Below are positions 10,373 to 22,626 of a stretch of 64,000 nt of DNA, piece by piece (position 1 is the stretch's first letter; every line of letters begins with the position of its first letter). Origin of the DNA: Rhynchopus euleeides. Its lineage: Eukaryota; Euglenozoa; Diplonemea; Diplonemida; Diplonemidae. The translations under genes were made by a program, and so were the position numbers. The notes beneath the pieces were generated by a model. It did not search any database. It was not told where the DNA came from and was given only the letters and a program-made list of their open reading frames with translations. The DNA is taken from assembly GCA_963210315.1 (NCBI GenBank), contig OY723271.1:186001-250000 (forward strand), given 5' to 3'.

Positions 10373-11819
10373 GCATGTGTTTGTCTTGTAACCAAGTCCT
10401 TGCGCGTCCGGGGCTGCATATCGGTTCCGGTACCTCGCGGGAGGCTGGGCCCGAGCACTGATCTCTGAGACGAACCGGGGGGGAACCCATAAGAAAAAAT
10501 TGGCTGACCCGATCTGACCCGATCCAGCCCGCAACCCCATATTTCAAGCTCCACCCCTGCTGGATGAGACAACAAAAAAATATTCGACAAGACCTGTACA
10601 AACCTTGCACTGAATGTGTCGCAGCATGGGACAGGTGCTCAGTTCCGGAAGGTCGTGCTTGCCTGTCACAGGACACACCTACAAGGGCTTGTTCCGCTAC
10701 CTCTTTGTCTCCCTTGCAGACCTCATGCATTTCCGGTATGCAGACATCCCCTGGCGCTTCTGGGGATGCAAGGATGAGTCAGCCCGGATTCCCTTCTTGC
10801 GTGCTCGGATCTCAGGGCATATATTTCACTGGTTGATGGAGCATGCCGAAAAGGGATCAACGCGCAATGCCTACGTACACAGTCTCCATCATTGGTGGGC
10901 TCCAGAAGATGCAGTGCCTCTGCAGAACAACGACGAATTTGAAGAAGCAGAGAACGGACATCGCAAGAAAGATGCCGTTACAATCGCCAGCTCCGCAACT
11001 TACGAGAGAGATCTTGCGATGGCAGAAGAGAAGCGGCGCGCATCGGGCATGCCTTGGAAGGTTGCGCACCTGTCGCAGGACGGGATCCTCGGGTATAGAG
11101 AAGTCATCCTGTGTCCGTGTCTGCACACCCGACACGCTCATAGATTGGCTGTGTATGTTCTTTGCACACAGTTGACACAGCTGCAGAAGGGGTTTGTGCA
11201 CTGCAACACACAGGACTTCGTTGAACCCATCAGCGCGCCCTACTTCCTGTTCCGGTTCCCCGAAGGACACCGCAAATTATCGCTCTGCTTGTGCAAAATG
11301 CCAATCCCGCTGGGGGCGACTTTCACACCATTCGTGTCATCCGAGGCGACTTTGAGCACGCTTGACCAACGCGCACAGCAGGAGGGGGATGACAGTTCTG
11401 ACGAAGAAGATGAGGCCTGCAGGATGGCTTGTCTTGCCCAAGGTGTAACACAACTACGACAGGCGATGGCCGCACTTTGACACCTCAAATTCTAACCGCT
11501 CACCTCCGCAGGTGTAGCCGCTACCAGGAGGATAGGTAGGTAGTCCAGAGTCCGGGGAAACTGACAGAAGCAAAACAAGCCCCTCCCCATCCCTCTTCCA
11601 CCATGATTTTACCCCCCACGCCAGTAGACTGTAACTATATCATGGGAAAAATGGATGAAAATAGGTGAAAAGACTCCCGCTAGGGGGAGTCAGACTCCCC
11701 CTAGCGGGAGTATAGACTCCCGCTAGCGGGAGTCTGGACTCCCGCTAGCGGGAGTCTTTGACACCCGCTCAGACTCCCGCTCCCAGACTCCCGCTAGGGC
11801 CGCTGGAGTCCACCGTGTA

Positions 11820-13553
11820 CCCCCGAGGCAAAAATGAGCGAACGGGCAGCATGCCGTTCCTCTTTTTTGCCTCGTGAGAGGTTCCCCCCCCACCAGGCAG
11901 GTGAAAAATGAAGAAACGGGCAGCATGCCGTTCTACATTTTCCCTTGCAAGGCAGGGAGGGCGCCCCCCATGCCAGACAGCAGCCACCCCTGGAGGGGCA
12001 ACAACTGACGGGCATGGGGGAACGAGGTGGGTCTGGACCCGACACCGCCACCACACGCGCAGTGCACCTTTCGGATACACTGTCGTGAGTGGGGTGTGGG
12101 CAGTTCCCCTATCCTGTGAGCTCCTTTCGGACGAAGAGGTGCAGCGGTTATCTGCAACCTTCGTCCTGGACTTGCCTCGGGGGGAACGCCACGGTTTACC
12201 GCGGATCCCGACGAGGGCACTCAGGCAGGATCTTCACGCCACCCCGCACCGAGGTCCCTTCTCACGCGGCGTGTCTCCCAGGTTCATGGCGGCGTCATCA
12301 GGTCAGGCTTTGTAGTCTCTACACCATCAGTAGTAAGGGAAATCCTAAAACCATACATGAAATCCACCTTTTGGGCCGCTGGTGTACGAGGCTTGTTCCT
12401 CCAATTGAATCATGTTTGCTGTGTCAGGCAATATCAATACAGCCGCTGAAAGAAGTCAAGGTGTTGTGGATCTGCTGCTCACAGGAAGGATTCAGGGTGG
12501 ATCACAAGACTGACCACCCTCTTTCCTTTGTCAAGTACCCTGTAAAACATCAGAACACCAAGTATCTTTCAACACTACATGTTCAAGAGTGGAATCAGTG
12601 GAATCGGAAGGGGTCACCTACCACACGGACACAGTTCCCGCGACTAATAAATGCCGAGAGTTCCGGTGTCCGACCACCTGGTATTACTTGGCTCCATCCA
12701 CCCAGTCATTACGAGGGGGCGTCCCTTGAAGCCAGTTCCGCAGAACTCAGACCCCCCTTAAAACCAATGTCCTGTGTAGACAACTACTTAGCCTGCCTGA
12801 TGACGACACCAATTCGCTGGGAGAGACGCCGCGGTCCAGGACCCCAATGGGGATGACGTGGCATTGTTTGACCGAATCGGTTGTGTAAGTGTGTAGCCCC
12901 CTCCGCCCTCTGTCCCTCCCCCCAGGGTGGTGTGTGGAGGCGAGAAGCGCAAACAGCAGCAATGCAGGCATAGCAAAAAGTGGATCCCTGCAGGTAGACC
13001 CTCGGGGTACATCCCTATCATCGGGTCACCTGAAATTTCCCAATTTGAAAATCTGCAACAATCAAGGCAACACGCGATGGGACGGGGCACATGACCTTGC
13101 ACAGGGGTGGGGGGGGCAGAAGGCAGGGGGTGGGGTTGCGGTTGGGGTAGGTATAGCGTTTGAATACTTGAGTTTTGTCTGAATTTCGCACAACAGACGA
13201 CCCGAACCTCATTTGGCCGATTTTCTCCCCACAACCCCGATTTGGAGGCAACCCTCATTTGCTTGATTTTTGGGGTCGCATGAGGGAACTCGGGGCGGAA
13301 ACTCGAGATTTTCTCACGACTGTCTTCGAAAATGGACAGTTCCAGACCACCAGGACCCGATTTTCGTCCCAGAAAATTTTGGGTCAATATTTTGGGCGAG
13401 ATTTGGCCAAGGCCAAAAATCAGCCATTTTCGGGACCGGTTTTAACGCGTTTTAGGGCCCAAAATAGGCTCAAAACTCAAAAATTCCTTCGAAATCGGCC
13501 TCAAACGTCCAAAATAGACCCACCCCGGAAAAAAAATTCGAAAAGGGACCCCC
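11820..13553 (+). repeat. Duplicated segment (inverted partner at 43642-45660)
   Basis: About 11895-13110 is more than 95% identical by eye to the reverse complement of 44440-45575. The left part has two units of a dyad repeat around AACGGGCAGCATGCCGTT (11835 and 11913). The right end reads AAAAGGGACCCCC followed by TATA, shared with 49376-49392 and, inverted, with 43638-43655. It abuts the end of transposon copy B/C directly. One copy has an extra 76 bp near 12985-13060. Confidence 0.75.
11990..12856 (+). CDS. Probable multi-exon unknown gene in duplicated segment, copy 1
   Basis: One long frame is open at 12089-12856 (255 aa) and its partner at 44618-45388 is also open with a one-codon indel. 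The protein-like quality moves between frames, however: 12080-12260 reads well in one frame (VVSGVWAVPLS...), while 12285-12450 reads well in another after a CTCCCAG acceptor at about 12283. I therefore think short introns are present and the single long frame may not be the true product. No domain recognised. Confidence 0.35.
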
Positions 13554-13575
13554 TATAAATCGCCGGATTTTACAT

Positions 13576-15112
13576 ATGGGGGTCTTCGCTCCGGGTCAAT
13601 TTGGGTCAACTTGGGTCAATTTGGGTCACCCTGGGGTTTTTCACCTTAGGAAAATGGGGGGCTTCGCTCCGGGTCAATCTGGGTCAGCTTGGGTCAGTGA
13701 CCCGGAGCGAAGCCCCCCCCCTTAGGTGACCAAAAATAGGTGAAAAATTTTGCCTATTTTCCCTTGTGTCAAACTTGGAGTCTGACCCAAAAATCGGAAT
13801 CTGTGACCCATGGTTTATATGGGCAAACCTGAAAATTTCCGACTTTTTCCTCAATTTTTCCCACTTCCTGGCCATACCTTTCCCGACCCAAAATCAAACA
13901 AATGCAGCGGAAAATGGCCAAAAATAGGCCAAAAAACCCCAAATTTTTTCCTATGGGAACGAACATGGGGGTCTTCGCTCCGGGTCAATTTGGGTCAACT
14001 TGGGTCAATTTGGGTCACCCTGGGGTTTTTCACCTTAGGAAAATGGGGGGCTTCGCTCCGGGTCAATCTGGGTCAGCTTGGGTCAGTGACCCGGAGCGAA
14101 GCCCCCCCCCTTAGGTGACCAAAAATAGGTGAAAAATTTTGCCTATTTTCCCTTGTGTCAAACTTGGAGTCTGACCCAAAAATCGGAATCTGTGACCCAT
14201 GGTTTATATGGGCAAACCTGAAAATTTCCGACTTTTTCCTCAATTTTTCCCACTTCCTGGCCATACCTTTCCCGACCCAAAATCAAACAAATGCAGCGGA
14301 AAATGGCCAAAAATAGGCCAAAAAACCCCAAATTTTTTCCTATGGGAACGAACATGGGGGTCTTCGCTCCGGGTCAATTTGGGTCAACTTGGGTCAATTT
14401 GGGTCACCCTGGGGTTTTTCACCTTAGGAAAATGGGGGGCTTCGCTCCGGGTCAATCTGGGTCAGCTTGGGTCAGTGACCCGGAGCGAAGCCCCCCCCCT
14501 TAGGTGACCAAAAATAGGTGAAAAATTTTGCCTATTTTCCCTTGTGTCAAACTTGGAGTCTGACCCAAAAATCGGAATCTGTGACCCATGGTTTATATGG
14601 GCAAACCTGAAAATTTCCGACTTTTTCCTCAATTTTTCCCACTTCCTGGCCATACCTTTCCCGACCCAAAATCAAACAAATGCAGCGGAAAATGGCCAAA
14701 AATAGGCCAAAAAACCCCAAATTTTTTCCTATGGGAACGAACATGGGGGTCTTCGCTCCGGGTCAATTTGGGTCAACTTGGGTCAATTTGGGTCACCCTG
14801 GGGTTTTTCACCTTAGGAAAATGGGGGGCTTCGCTCCGGGTCAATCTGGGTCAGCTTGGGTCAGTGACCCGGAGCGAAGCCCCCCCCCTTAGGTGACCAA
14901 AAATAGGTGAAAAATTTTGCCTATTTTCCCTTGTGTCAAACTTGGAGTCTGACCCAAAAATCGGAATCTGTGACCCATGGTTTATATGGGCAAACCTGAA
15001 AATTTCCGACTTTTTCCTCAATTTTTCCCACTTCCTGGCCATACCTTTCCCGACCCAAAATCAAACAAATGCAGCGGAAAATGGCCAAAAATAGGCCAAA
15101 AAACCCCAAATT
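13576..15112. repeat. 389-bp tandem repeat, almost four copies
   Basis: Units start at about 13576, 13965, 14354 and 14743; the last is cut at 15112. The copies are almost identical. Each unit contains a dyad starting GGGGGTCTTCGCTCC and ending GGAGCGAAGCCCCCC around GGGTCA repeats, so each holds a MITE-like hairpin. Open frames inside are repeated by the array and are not evidence of genes. Confidence 0.95.
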
Positions 15113-16803
15113 GTTTTCCGGGGGGCTTCGCCCCCCGGACCCCCCTTGCGTGGGGGGCTTCGCCCCCCACGCCACACGCACCTCCCGGCCGGTGGCCGGT
15201 TCGGTCGTCGTCGGCTGCGCTCAAAGGGCGTGCGGTAGCCGACGCCCTTTTGTGCTCGCCTCCTCCTCCCACACTTCAGTGTGTCGTTTCAGGTGACTCC
15301 GTGTTCCTGCTTTGTTCTTCTGTCGACTGGGACGGGCCAGTCCTCGTGGGTTGCCGCCCGGTGTGTCCTCCCCCGGGACACCCTCCTCCTCCCACCACTT
15401 GCATCTGGTTCAGCTTCAGTGAGAGCTGAGCGGGAGCCATACTTGCTCTCTTGGACCAATTGTTCGCAGTCCTGCATCATGACGAGTTAGGTATTGCCCA
15501 GTCGCAGCCATCCCCCGTCCCAGGTGTTCTCCCGTGGGCCAGCTCACCATCTGCAGGTCACCCCGTCACACACCAGTGGGCAGGCCCTGTCAACGAAATC
15601 GATGTGACTGCTCTTGCCGCAGGGCAACGGATGTGGGCCTGCATTGCATCCTGTTGCCGCTCAGTTCTGTTCCCACGGGAGCTTCTTCTTGCGCCGCAGA
15701 TCGAACAGCCTTTCGTGTGGTCGGCGCCGATCTTGTATAGAACGTAGGCAGTAGGCTGCTGTGGGTGACCTGCAGGTTACCCGTCCCTTTCGTGTAGGCA
15801 GCGCGAGAGGTGCGATGTTTTTGTGGGAGCACGGCAGCTGCCCCACACTCCATGCTGCTCTCTTGTCTGCTGTTTATGTTGAACAAGGTCTGGCTGCCAG
15901 TGATCTCGCTGGGGGTCGGGCAAACTAAAAAAGAGGTCGGGCACAGGGTGGCCGAGCTCGCGAGAAAAAAAGTGCAGCCCAACCCCGCCCCGACTTCCCG
16001 TGGTATGATGCAAACAGGATCGAATGCACGGCCACAGAACATTTTCACCCAATTCGAGAGGCACCGGATGTTGCTGCCTTTGGTCGTCCTGCTGGATCAA
16101 AAATCAGGAATCCAGCCCCCCAGCCGCCGGAGGCCACGGTAGTGAACATCCTGAAAGTCTTCGAAGCCTAGTCCCCACACCGGTTGGTGCTGTTGCACAT
16201 TCCAGGCGGGGATGGTCCTTCGCTTGGGGCATGATGAGGTGCGCTTCGATGAACACCATCAAGCCCCCAGCATGCCGTTGGGTTTTCATACGCTGTGGCG
16301 CATGAAAACTCGGCCACAAGGCCGAACCCAAAAGCCCCAAAATCTGACCCGGGAGGTAGGGCCGAGGGTAGGGCCATGCCACCCCTGGCGGCCCACCCTC
16401 CCAAACAATTACAGAAAAAGGGAGGTGGGGCCGCGGCCCCCTGCCAGCCCTGGCACGGGATCACTGCTGGCGGGTAGTTCAGGCTCGTGGCCCTCCTCGT
16501 TCCGATAGCCCCTCGGACATCCAAATGATTCACGTGCAGCAGCCCATGCGCAGAGAACGGTGTGCCGTCTTGTACAGCAACTGTTGGACAACTGTTGAAA
16601 TCGTTTTTCACCAAAAAAAATCACTCTGCGGGCCAAGTCGAAGATTTTTCTGGGGACTTTTGGTGTCCCCAATTTTTCAATTTTCGAAAAATAAGCTCAC
16701 TTTGCTAAACTGGACCCAACTCCCCACACTCTTTTTTTCCGACTTTTTCACGGGTTTTTTCCGGTTTTTTTTGGTTTTTTTTGGCGGATGGAGCGAAGAC
16801 CCC
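15113..16803. other. GC hairpins and low-quality exon-like frames
   Basis: 15119-15172 has two hairpins with TTCG loops (GGGGGGCTTCGCCCCCC). 15230-15760 and 15800-16100 hold short open frames on both strands with possible GT-AG boundaries but nothing recognised. A GC-hairpin repeat fragment lies at 16115-16150. 16400-16760 is unclassified. Confidence 0.35.
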
Positions 16804-18375
16804 CTATGGGTGGATTTTTTTGCCCCCCCCCCCCCCCCCTAATTTTCACGAGATTTTTTTCCCGGGCTGGGCATGAGTCCCAGCTGACCTTCGGTACCAA
16901 AACCCAAAAAAAAACACCTCCTGGGCACGACCTGGCCATCAGGACACCTTCCACACCCAGTAGGACCTGTTTTTCACCATTTTTCGACAGATTTTGGCCA
17001 AAAGTGGCCCATAGGGCCCACACAGTGTATTTTCCTGGTTTTCACCAGTTTTGGCAAATTTGCCTATCTCCTGCTCATTTTCTGGGCCCGAAACCGATTC
17101 CAGTGGGTCCACAGGACTCCTGTGGACCGATTTCTCCGACTCGGGGTCAAGAATGCAGTCACGGAAGGTGAGAAAACTACAAAATTTGCCTTTTTCACCT
17201 GTTTCTGCAGGGAACCCGGGCGACGTGCAGGGCCAGGTCACAAGCATAAAACTCCAAAAACAGGCGAAAGACCCGGATTGGCTCTAGCAGTTTCCCAGTG
17301 GCAATCTGCCTCTGCCCCCCTGCTGCACAGCCAGTTTCCAGAGAGTGACCATCATCATTTCCCAGACGACACCCTGTCTCAGCGCCCACGTGTTTGTCTG
17401 GCGGTTGAAGGCAAAGAACTCCGGCACTTCGGGGTACCTGAGGCTCGTCATCCCATCGAAGTTGCCAACGTTGCGCTTGCACTGGTCGTTGGCATCGAAC
17501 CAGGCGAGAAGAGAAGACTTGGCTTTGTCAACAGCGTTCTGCAGGTGGTTCAGTGTGTCAGTGGACTGGGGGTGAGAGGGGGTGGGGGCTATCCTGTTCA
17601 CCCACACAACTCACAGTCACTCCTGCATTTGGGGTGAACCGCCGTTGCTGACCTGGCTTTCACATCCCTTTTGGTGATCGTTTCATTGTATTCTTCTCAG
17701 CACCAGGGGGAAATGCAAAGCAGTCTCATGCGCAGCATTATCGAAGAAGACCCGCTCTTGCCCCTCGAGGTGGTGTTGAGCCTTGTGACGGAGGGCCACA
17801 CAACGGACATCTTTGTGTGCAGAAGGTGAGGGCGAATTCGAATGGAGCGAGGGGGTGAGGGGAGTTTGCGGAGCCTGTGGGATTATCCCAGGGACCCACA
17901 GAACTGATTCGGTCGGGGTGGGTCCTCCCTTTCTTCCTCCCCCTGTTCCAATACTTGCAATACTGGGGCCTTCGCTGCAGGAGGGGTGAAACAGGTGAGT
18001 TTTTGTAGTTTTCTCGCCTTCCGAGATGCATTCTTGACCCCGAGTAGGAGAAATCGGTCCACAGGAGTCCTGTGGACCCACTGGAACCGGTTTCGGGCCC
18101 AGAAAATGAGCAGAAGATGGGCAAAACTGGTGAAAACCAGGAAAAGACACCTTCTTTCAGGGTTGGCCCCTGCAGGCCATGTCAGGCCAATCTGTCGAAA
18201 AAATGATGAAAACAGTGCCCTGCTGGGTGTGGAAGGTGGTCCTGATGACAAGGTCGGGCCCACGACGAATTTTTTTGGGTTTTGGTACCGAAGGTCAGCT
18301 GGAACTCCTGCCCAGCCCCGGAAAAAATTCTCGTGAAAATTAGGGGGGGGGGGGGCAAAAAAATTTACCCATATG
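16804..18375. mobile_element. Foldback element with about 400-bp arms
   Basis: Left arm about 16804-17215 and right arm about 17975-18375 are diverged inverted repeats. Shared landmarks are GGATTTTTTTGCCCC at the ends, TTTTCACGAGA, GGTACCGAAGGTCAGCTG and GGTCCACAGGAGTCCTGTGG (itself palindromic). The ends carry C and G runs of 13-16. The 760-bp interior has exon-like frames on the minus strand. Confidence 0.8.
17284..17870 (-). CDS. Exon-like frames of an unrecognised gene inside the foldback
   Basis: Two stretches read like protein: about 17830-17690 (DVRCVALRHKAQHH...) and 17570-17400 (STDTLNHLQNAVDKAKSSLL..., NRQTNTWALRQG). The second is preceded by a pyrimidine-rich CCCCCAG at about 17571 and followed by a GTGTCG donor. 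The frames are not contiguous, so introns are assumed. No family recognised. Confidence 0.3.
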
Positions 18376-19080
18376 TAAATCGGAATTTACATATGTAAAT
18401 CTGGATTTACATACCGTAAACAGAATAAATCTGGACCGTAAGAAGTCCTGGACGTAATAATGCTGGACCGTAAAAATTCTGGACCCCGGGGGTCCAAACC
18501 GATTGGACCTTTTTTCCGGTCCAGAGTGGTTTGCTGTTCCCCCCCAAGATCACCGGGTTTCTGCTCCCGCGGGAAGCGTTCACAAGCGTGAACGGGTCTT
18601 CCCGAGCCCCCTTGACTGATCTAGACCCCCACGAGTGGGGGTCTGAACCCCACTATCGGGGGTCGTATGGGCACCAATAATAGGCAGTGCAGACTCCCGA
18701 TATCGGGGGTCCAGACCCCCAATAGCGGGGGTCGCTCTGACCCCGCCCCAGACCCCCGCTCCAGGGGGTGGGGGTCCACCGTGTGAGAAATCGCCATGTA
18801 TCGCCAAGTCCCCCAAACTGGTCTGGACCGGACAAATTCTGGACCTCGGGGGGGGGTCTGGAGGTGGATTGGACCTTTTTTACGGTTCAGATTTATTCTG
18901 TTTACGGTATGTAAATCCTGACTTGCATATGTAAATTTGGGATTTACATATGTAAATCCTGACTTGCATATGTAAATTTGGGATTTACATATGTAAATCT
19001 GGAAGTTGCATATGTAAATCCCAGGTTTACATATGTAAATCTCGACTGTCTTATGTCAGCCCGGGATTTTCATATGCAAA
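18376..19080. repeat. ATATGTAAAT repeats and GGGGGTC palindromes
   Basis: 18370-18420 and 18905-19075 carry irregular repeats of TTTACATATGTAAAT. Between them, 18610-18785 has palindromic GACCCCCxxTATCGGGGGTC units ending in CCACCGTG, an apparent diverged CACGGTGG end. No gene. Confidence 0.6.
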
Positions 19081-19109
19081 ATGATATGGCTTCGTTCATA
19101 AACACCCCC

Positions 19110-20240
19110 CCCCAGATTGGGCCTTTTAGCCATTTTTGGCCAAAAATTGGGAATAATCGCATTCACCACCCTCGTCTGCCCCCCACCTGCACTTCGGGGG
19201 GTCCGGGGGGGCCACGGGGGACCCAGGAGTCCATTTTGCTCTCTCATTGGCATGGGAAATGGGGAAAAATACCTTCTCGCGAGCCTGGTACCGGATCACA
19301 AAAGAGCTGCCGAAATCGGCGTAAGTCTTCGTTCGACGAAACAGATGAGGGATCAGCTTGCTCGCGGAGTGGTCGTAGTCAGTGTCTCGGTATGCTGGCA
19401 CCGAGCATCATTCAGCAGATGACAGGACTTCGACCTGGAGAGCAAACGCCACATCGTCCACGGGTTCCGGGATGACGGATAGTCAGAAGAGTGTCACATG
19501 CCCGTAGGTACAGGGTGTTCTCGAGGCAAGGGTGAGCCCCGGCGGTCGACCCACTACGATTCACAGAGGACAACATCGATACGAACCAGTGTTCGACGGT
19601 GCTGATTCGGATGCACAGATGAGGGTCCCGCAAATCAGGCATCTACCTGCGCTCATTGCAGCTTTGGAAGGACGCTGTCTGGTATAACCAGACGGTGGCG
19701 GACGAGTGTGGTGAAAGACGGGTATCATCTGCACAGCTCGACGACCAATTACATGTGTCACACAAGGCCATCCGACTGGTGGCTACTGCACTCGGGAGGG
19801 CAGCCCCCAGACGGAGTGAAAACATCTGCCGCAGCCAGTAAGACCACCACACGTCGGGGAGGAACTGCAGGATTTGCTCCACTCTGATGGTTCATTCTGA
19901 CTTTTGTTAGGGGTCTGACACTCTGGCGCAACTCTGGCAACTGTATCGACGTCAATGGAGGCGCAACGAACGAAGCCCCTATCAAAGGAGTCCCTGGTTC
20001 CCTCGTGGATGACATGTGCTCTGGTCCGGGTAAATACCAGAAGGCAGGAGAGTCGCAGAGACGGCCTAATGGAGCGTGGAAAAATGATACATTCCCCTCA
20101 TGATTATGGGTCTTTTGCACAAAAATGACCGGAAAAAGGCCTCCCAAGTGCCCCCGAACCTGTTTTCCCACCTCGAGGGTGGTTGCGAGGGTGGTGAATG
20201 CGATTTTCCCCAATTTTCGCCCAAAAATGGCTAAGGAGGG
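19110..20240. mobile_element. Foldback element with exon-like interior
   Basis: Left arm 19117-19215 and right arm 20150-20240 share AGCCATTTTTGG, ATTCACCACCCTCG and GAATGCGATT in inverse orientation. The interior has a plus-strand frame at 19656-19838 (LWKDAVWYNQTVADECG..., SHKAIRLVATALGRAAP) ending in a GTAAGA donor-like site, and another at 19260-19420 with a GTAAGTC donor at 19320. The protein is unrecognised. Confidence 0.6.
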
Positions 20241-22600
20241 TGTATGATTTTCCGGATTTTCCTGTTTTTTCCCGATTTTCCGAAAAATTTGCCACTGGTT
20301 GACACCAGGCCTGGGCGGGGAACGAGCCCTTTTTCCAGGTTTTTTGGGTCGGGGAACCAGGTTTTTTCTAAGAATTTTTACAAGGGATTTTTTGCTCGCC
20401 CCCCCACAGTTTCCATGCGCGTGCCCGTCAGGCGGGACTTTTTCTATGATTTCTCTCCGCGTCATCATGTGACAGCTCTAGAGTGATGCCCAGTTCTTGA
20501 GAGATGCATACGGCAGAGAGTGCCCCTCATGCGCGTTACAGCTGAAAATGAATGAGGATCACCTGGCGCTCGTTCTCATCGGGGGTTGTGCTCCGCAGGG
20601 ACTCAATACACCTTGGCACCCTCGTAGGACTGGACATGCCAGCAGCTGAAGGACAGTTACAAAGCTGCCACTCACCACCCACCTGCTGGCCCTTCAGGTC
20701 TGAAAGCCCAAAAGCTCCCGGGGATTTTTAAGCACATGCATGATGCGTAAAAGTGTAGGAGTGCTTCCGACGACCTGCTTCTTTTCAGTGTGTCTTGCTA
20801 TTTCGTGTTCACATGTGCTCCACACCCACATCAAAGCAGCAGGCTAGGGTGGTGGAAGCGTCAACGCATCATTAAGGAAGAAGGAAGCACGGTCGCTACG
20901 CTTTTTGCTGTGGTGCGGACCATATTCAGCGCAGTAGGGTGACCTCTCCGATTTTCCAAAACTGCTGGTTTACTGGTTTGGGGAACGGTCGCCGGCAGAC
21001 CGTTGAAATGCCCGTGTTAGCAAGGCACACTCACGTTTCAGGTAGCGTGCCGCGTGTCACGCATGTCGCGAACGCGGCGAGTGCATCTCCCAGGTGGGGA
21101 AGTCCGACCTCCTGTCCGATGTCAACCAGGCTTCGAAGAAGCGCTTCATGGATGCGGCGCTGACCTCTTACGCTGCACTGTACCCGGGGAAGTGAGATGG
21201 ACGGGCAAACGCTACATGGGGGGTCTGGGGGGCGGAGCCCCCCAGCCGCCGGAGGCCACGGTCGCGAACATCTGTTCGTGTGGGCGTACAGATTCTGGCG
21301 TACAGATTGATTCTGGTAGCGAACATCTGTCCGTGTGGGCGTACAGATTCTGTGCGAGTTGGCTGCGTCCTCCTGAGGCGACTGGAATGGTTGGACCCCG
21401 ACCTGATGGGATTCGAAGGACTCGAGTACGAGACATACGCCACAGGGGGGTCTGGGGGGCGGAGCCCCCCAGCCGCCGGAGGCCACGGTAGTGAACGTCT
21501 GGCTCTCCAGTTGGCCAGCGGCGAACTGTACGGGGGACAGACTTCCCTTCCATCCTTGTGCGTGTCGACTGGGAAAAAATGAGAAAAAAAATTTCCTCTG
21601 CGAAACAACCTTAGAAAAAAAATCCCCTCACAAAATTCTTAGAAAAAAACTTTTTGGTCCCTTACAAAAATTCTTAGAAAAAAAGTTCAGAATCCTGAAA
21701 GTGGGGAACAAGCCCCCCAGTTAGGAACAGCCCTGGTTGACACAAGGGCGAATTTCGAGAAAAATCCGAAAATCAGGAAAAATCAGGTTTTTTTCGGATT
21801 TCCGGGATGGTCACCATACACCCTCCGGAAAAAAATCCGAAATTTTTGGGTCGAAAAAAAATTTTTTTTTAAGCACACTCGTGTGAGCGGAAAGCGCCCC
21901 ACCACAGCTGCAACCAAACGTGCTCTATACACTAACCCCACCCTTCATCAGGCTCAGGGTGTGATCAGTTCAGGGTTTTGTGTGTAGAAGCGTCAACGCA
22001 ACAAACAAAAGGAAATTCATCAGAGCGGTTGTAGCTGTGAAGTGATAGGGCGCTTTTTCTGACCCGAAAATCTGTGTCTGCGGACTGCCACACTGTGAAA
22101 AATCGGAAAATTTCCGAAAAAAGTCGAAAATTTTGGCCTTTCCTGGCCTATGTGGTCCCAAAGGGCCCGGGTTGCCCGGATTTTCACCCAAAAACACCCC
22201 AAAAAATTTTCCGCCATATCACCCCCCAGACACTAGGAGGGTGTATGATTTTCCGGATTTTCCTGTTTTTTCCCGATTTTCCGAAAAATTTGCCACTGGT
22301 TGACACAAGGGCGAATTTCGAGAAAAATCCGAAAATCAGGAAAAATCAGGTTTTTTTCGGATTTCCGGGATGGTCACCATACACCCTCCGGAAAAAAATC
22401 CGAAATTTTTGGGTCGAAAAAAAATTTTTTTTTCTGACCCGAAAATCTGTGTCTGCGGACTGCCACACTGTGAAAAATCGGAAAATTTCCGAAAAAAGTC
22501 GAAAATTTTGGCCTTTCCTGGCCTATGTGGTCCCAAAGGGCCCGGGTTGCCCGGATTTTCACCCAAAAACATCCCAAAAATTTTTCCGCCGCCCTTCGGG
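20241..22600. repeat. Nested direct repeats and GC-hairpin repeats
   Basis: A CGGATTTTCCTGTTTTTTCCC / TTGCCACTGGTTGACAC segment occurs at 20240-20310, 21730-21870 (part) and 22240-22430. A second unit (CTGACCCGAAAATCTGTGTC..., about 155 bp) occurs at 22060-22215 and 22436-22590. GC-hairpin repeats lie at 21221-21270 and 21446-21500, joined by a shared 170-bp flank also seen at 39050-39220. No gene is convincing. Confidence 0.7.
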
Positions 22601-22626
22601 CGGCGGATTGGCCGCCTTCGGCGGCG
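22586..22626. repeat. Twin TTCG-loop hairpins
   Basis: GCCGCCCTTCGGGCGGC and GCCGCCTTCGGCGGC lie 6 bp apart. Similar single hairpins are at 9880-9903, 15119-15170 and 38757-38782. Confidence 0.8.

Larger units (their letters stand above)
8707..10559. mobile_element. Non-autonomous hAT-type insertion, 1853 bp
   Basis: The ends are perfect inverted repeats CAGGGGTGGAGCTTG and CAAGCTCCACCCCTG. They are flanked by an exact 8-bp duplication CTGGATGA (8699-8706 and 10560-10567). The uninterrupted target exists at 36352-36370, so the event is proven by comparison. A CAG-G terminus and 8-bp duplication are diagnostic of the hAT superfamily. No transposase is evident inside. The interior carries a 47-bp CACGGTG hairpin and three GC-hairpin repeats (9676, 10151, 10311). 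Confidence 0.92.
8483..11480 (+). pseudogene. Transposon protein gene disrupted by hAT insertion and frameshift
   Basis: Counterpart of the gene at 36142-37280. Its first part is 8483-8706. It is then interrupted by the hAT insertion and resumes at 10560. After the insertion the A run has 7 bases instead of 8, which shifts exon 1, so the gene cannot make the full protein. A further 1-base difference at about 10672 falls inside the predicted intron and would be harmless. The exon 2 portion (about 10720-11480) remains open. Confidence 0.85.
7585..11817 (+). mobile_element. CACGGTGG-family TIR transposon, copy B/C, split by a hAT insertion
   Basis: Starts CACGGTGGACTCCAGC at 7585 and ends with the inverse at 11817, flanked by TA on both sides (7583-7584 and 11818-11819). 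Removing the inserted 8707-10559 and one copy of its 8-bp duplication leaves 2372 bp, against 2373 bp for the intact copy at 35223-37595. It lacks one 22-bp palindrome unit at the left end and has an extra one at the right. Confidence 0.9.

Noticed and set aside
13684-15042. Families of identical 63-102 aa frames
   Set aside because: Repeated only because the 389-bp unit is repeated; no sign of protein conservation.
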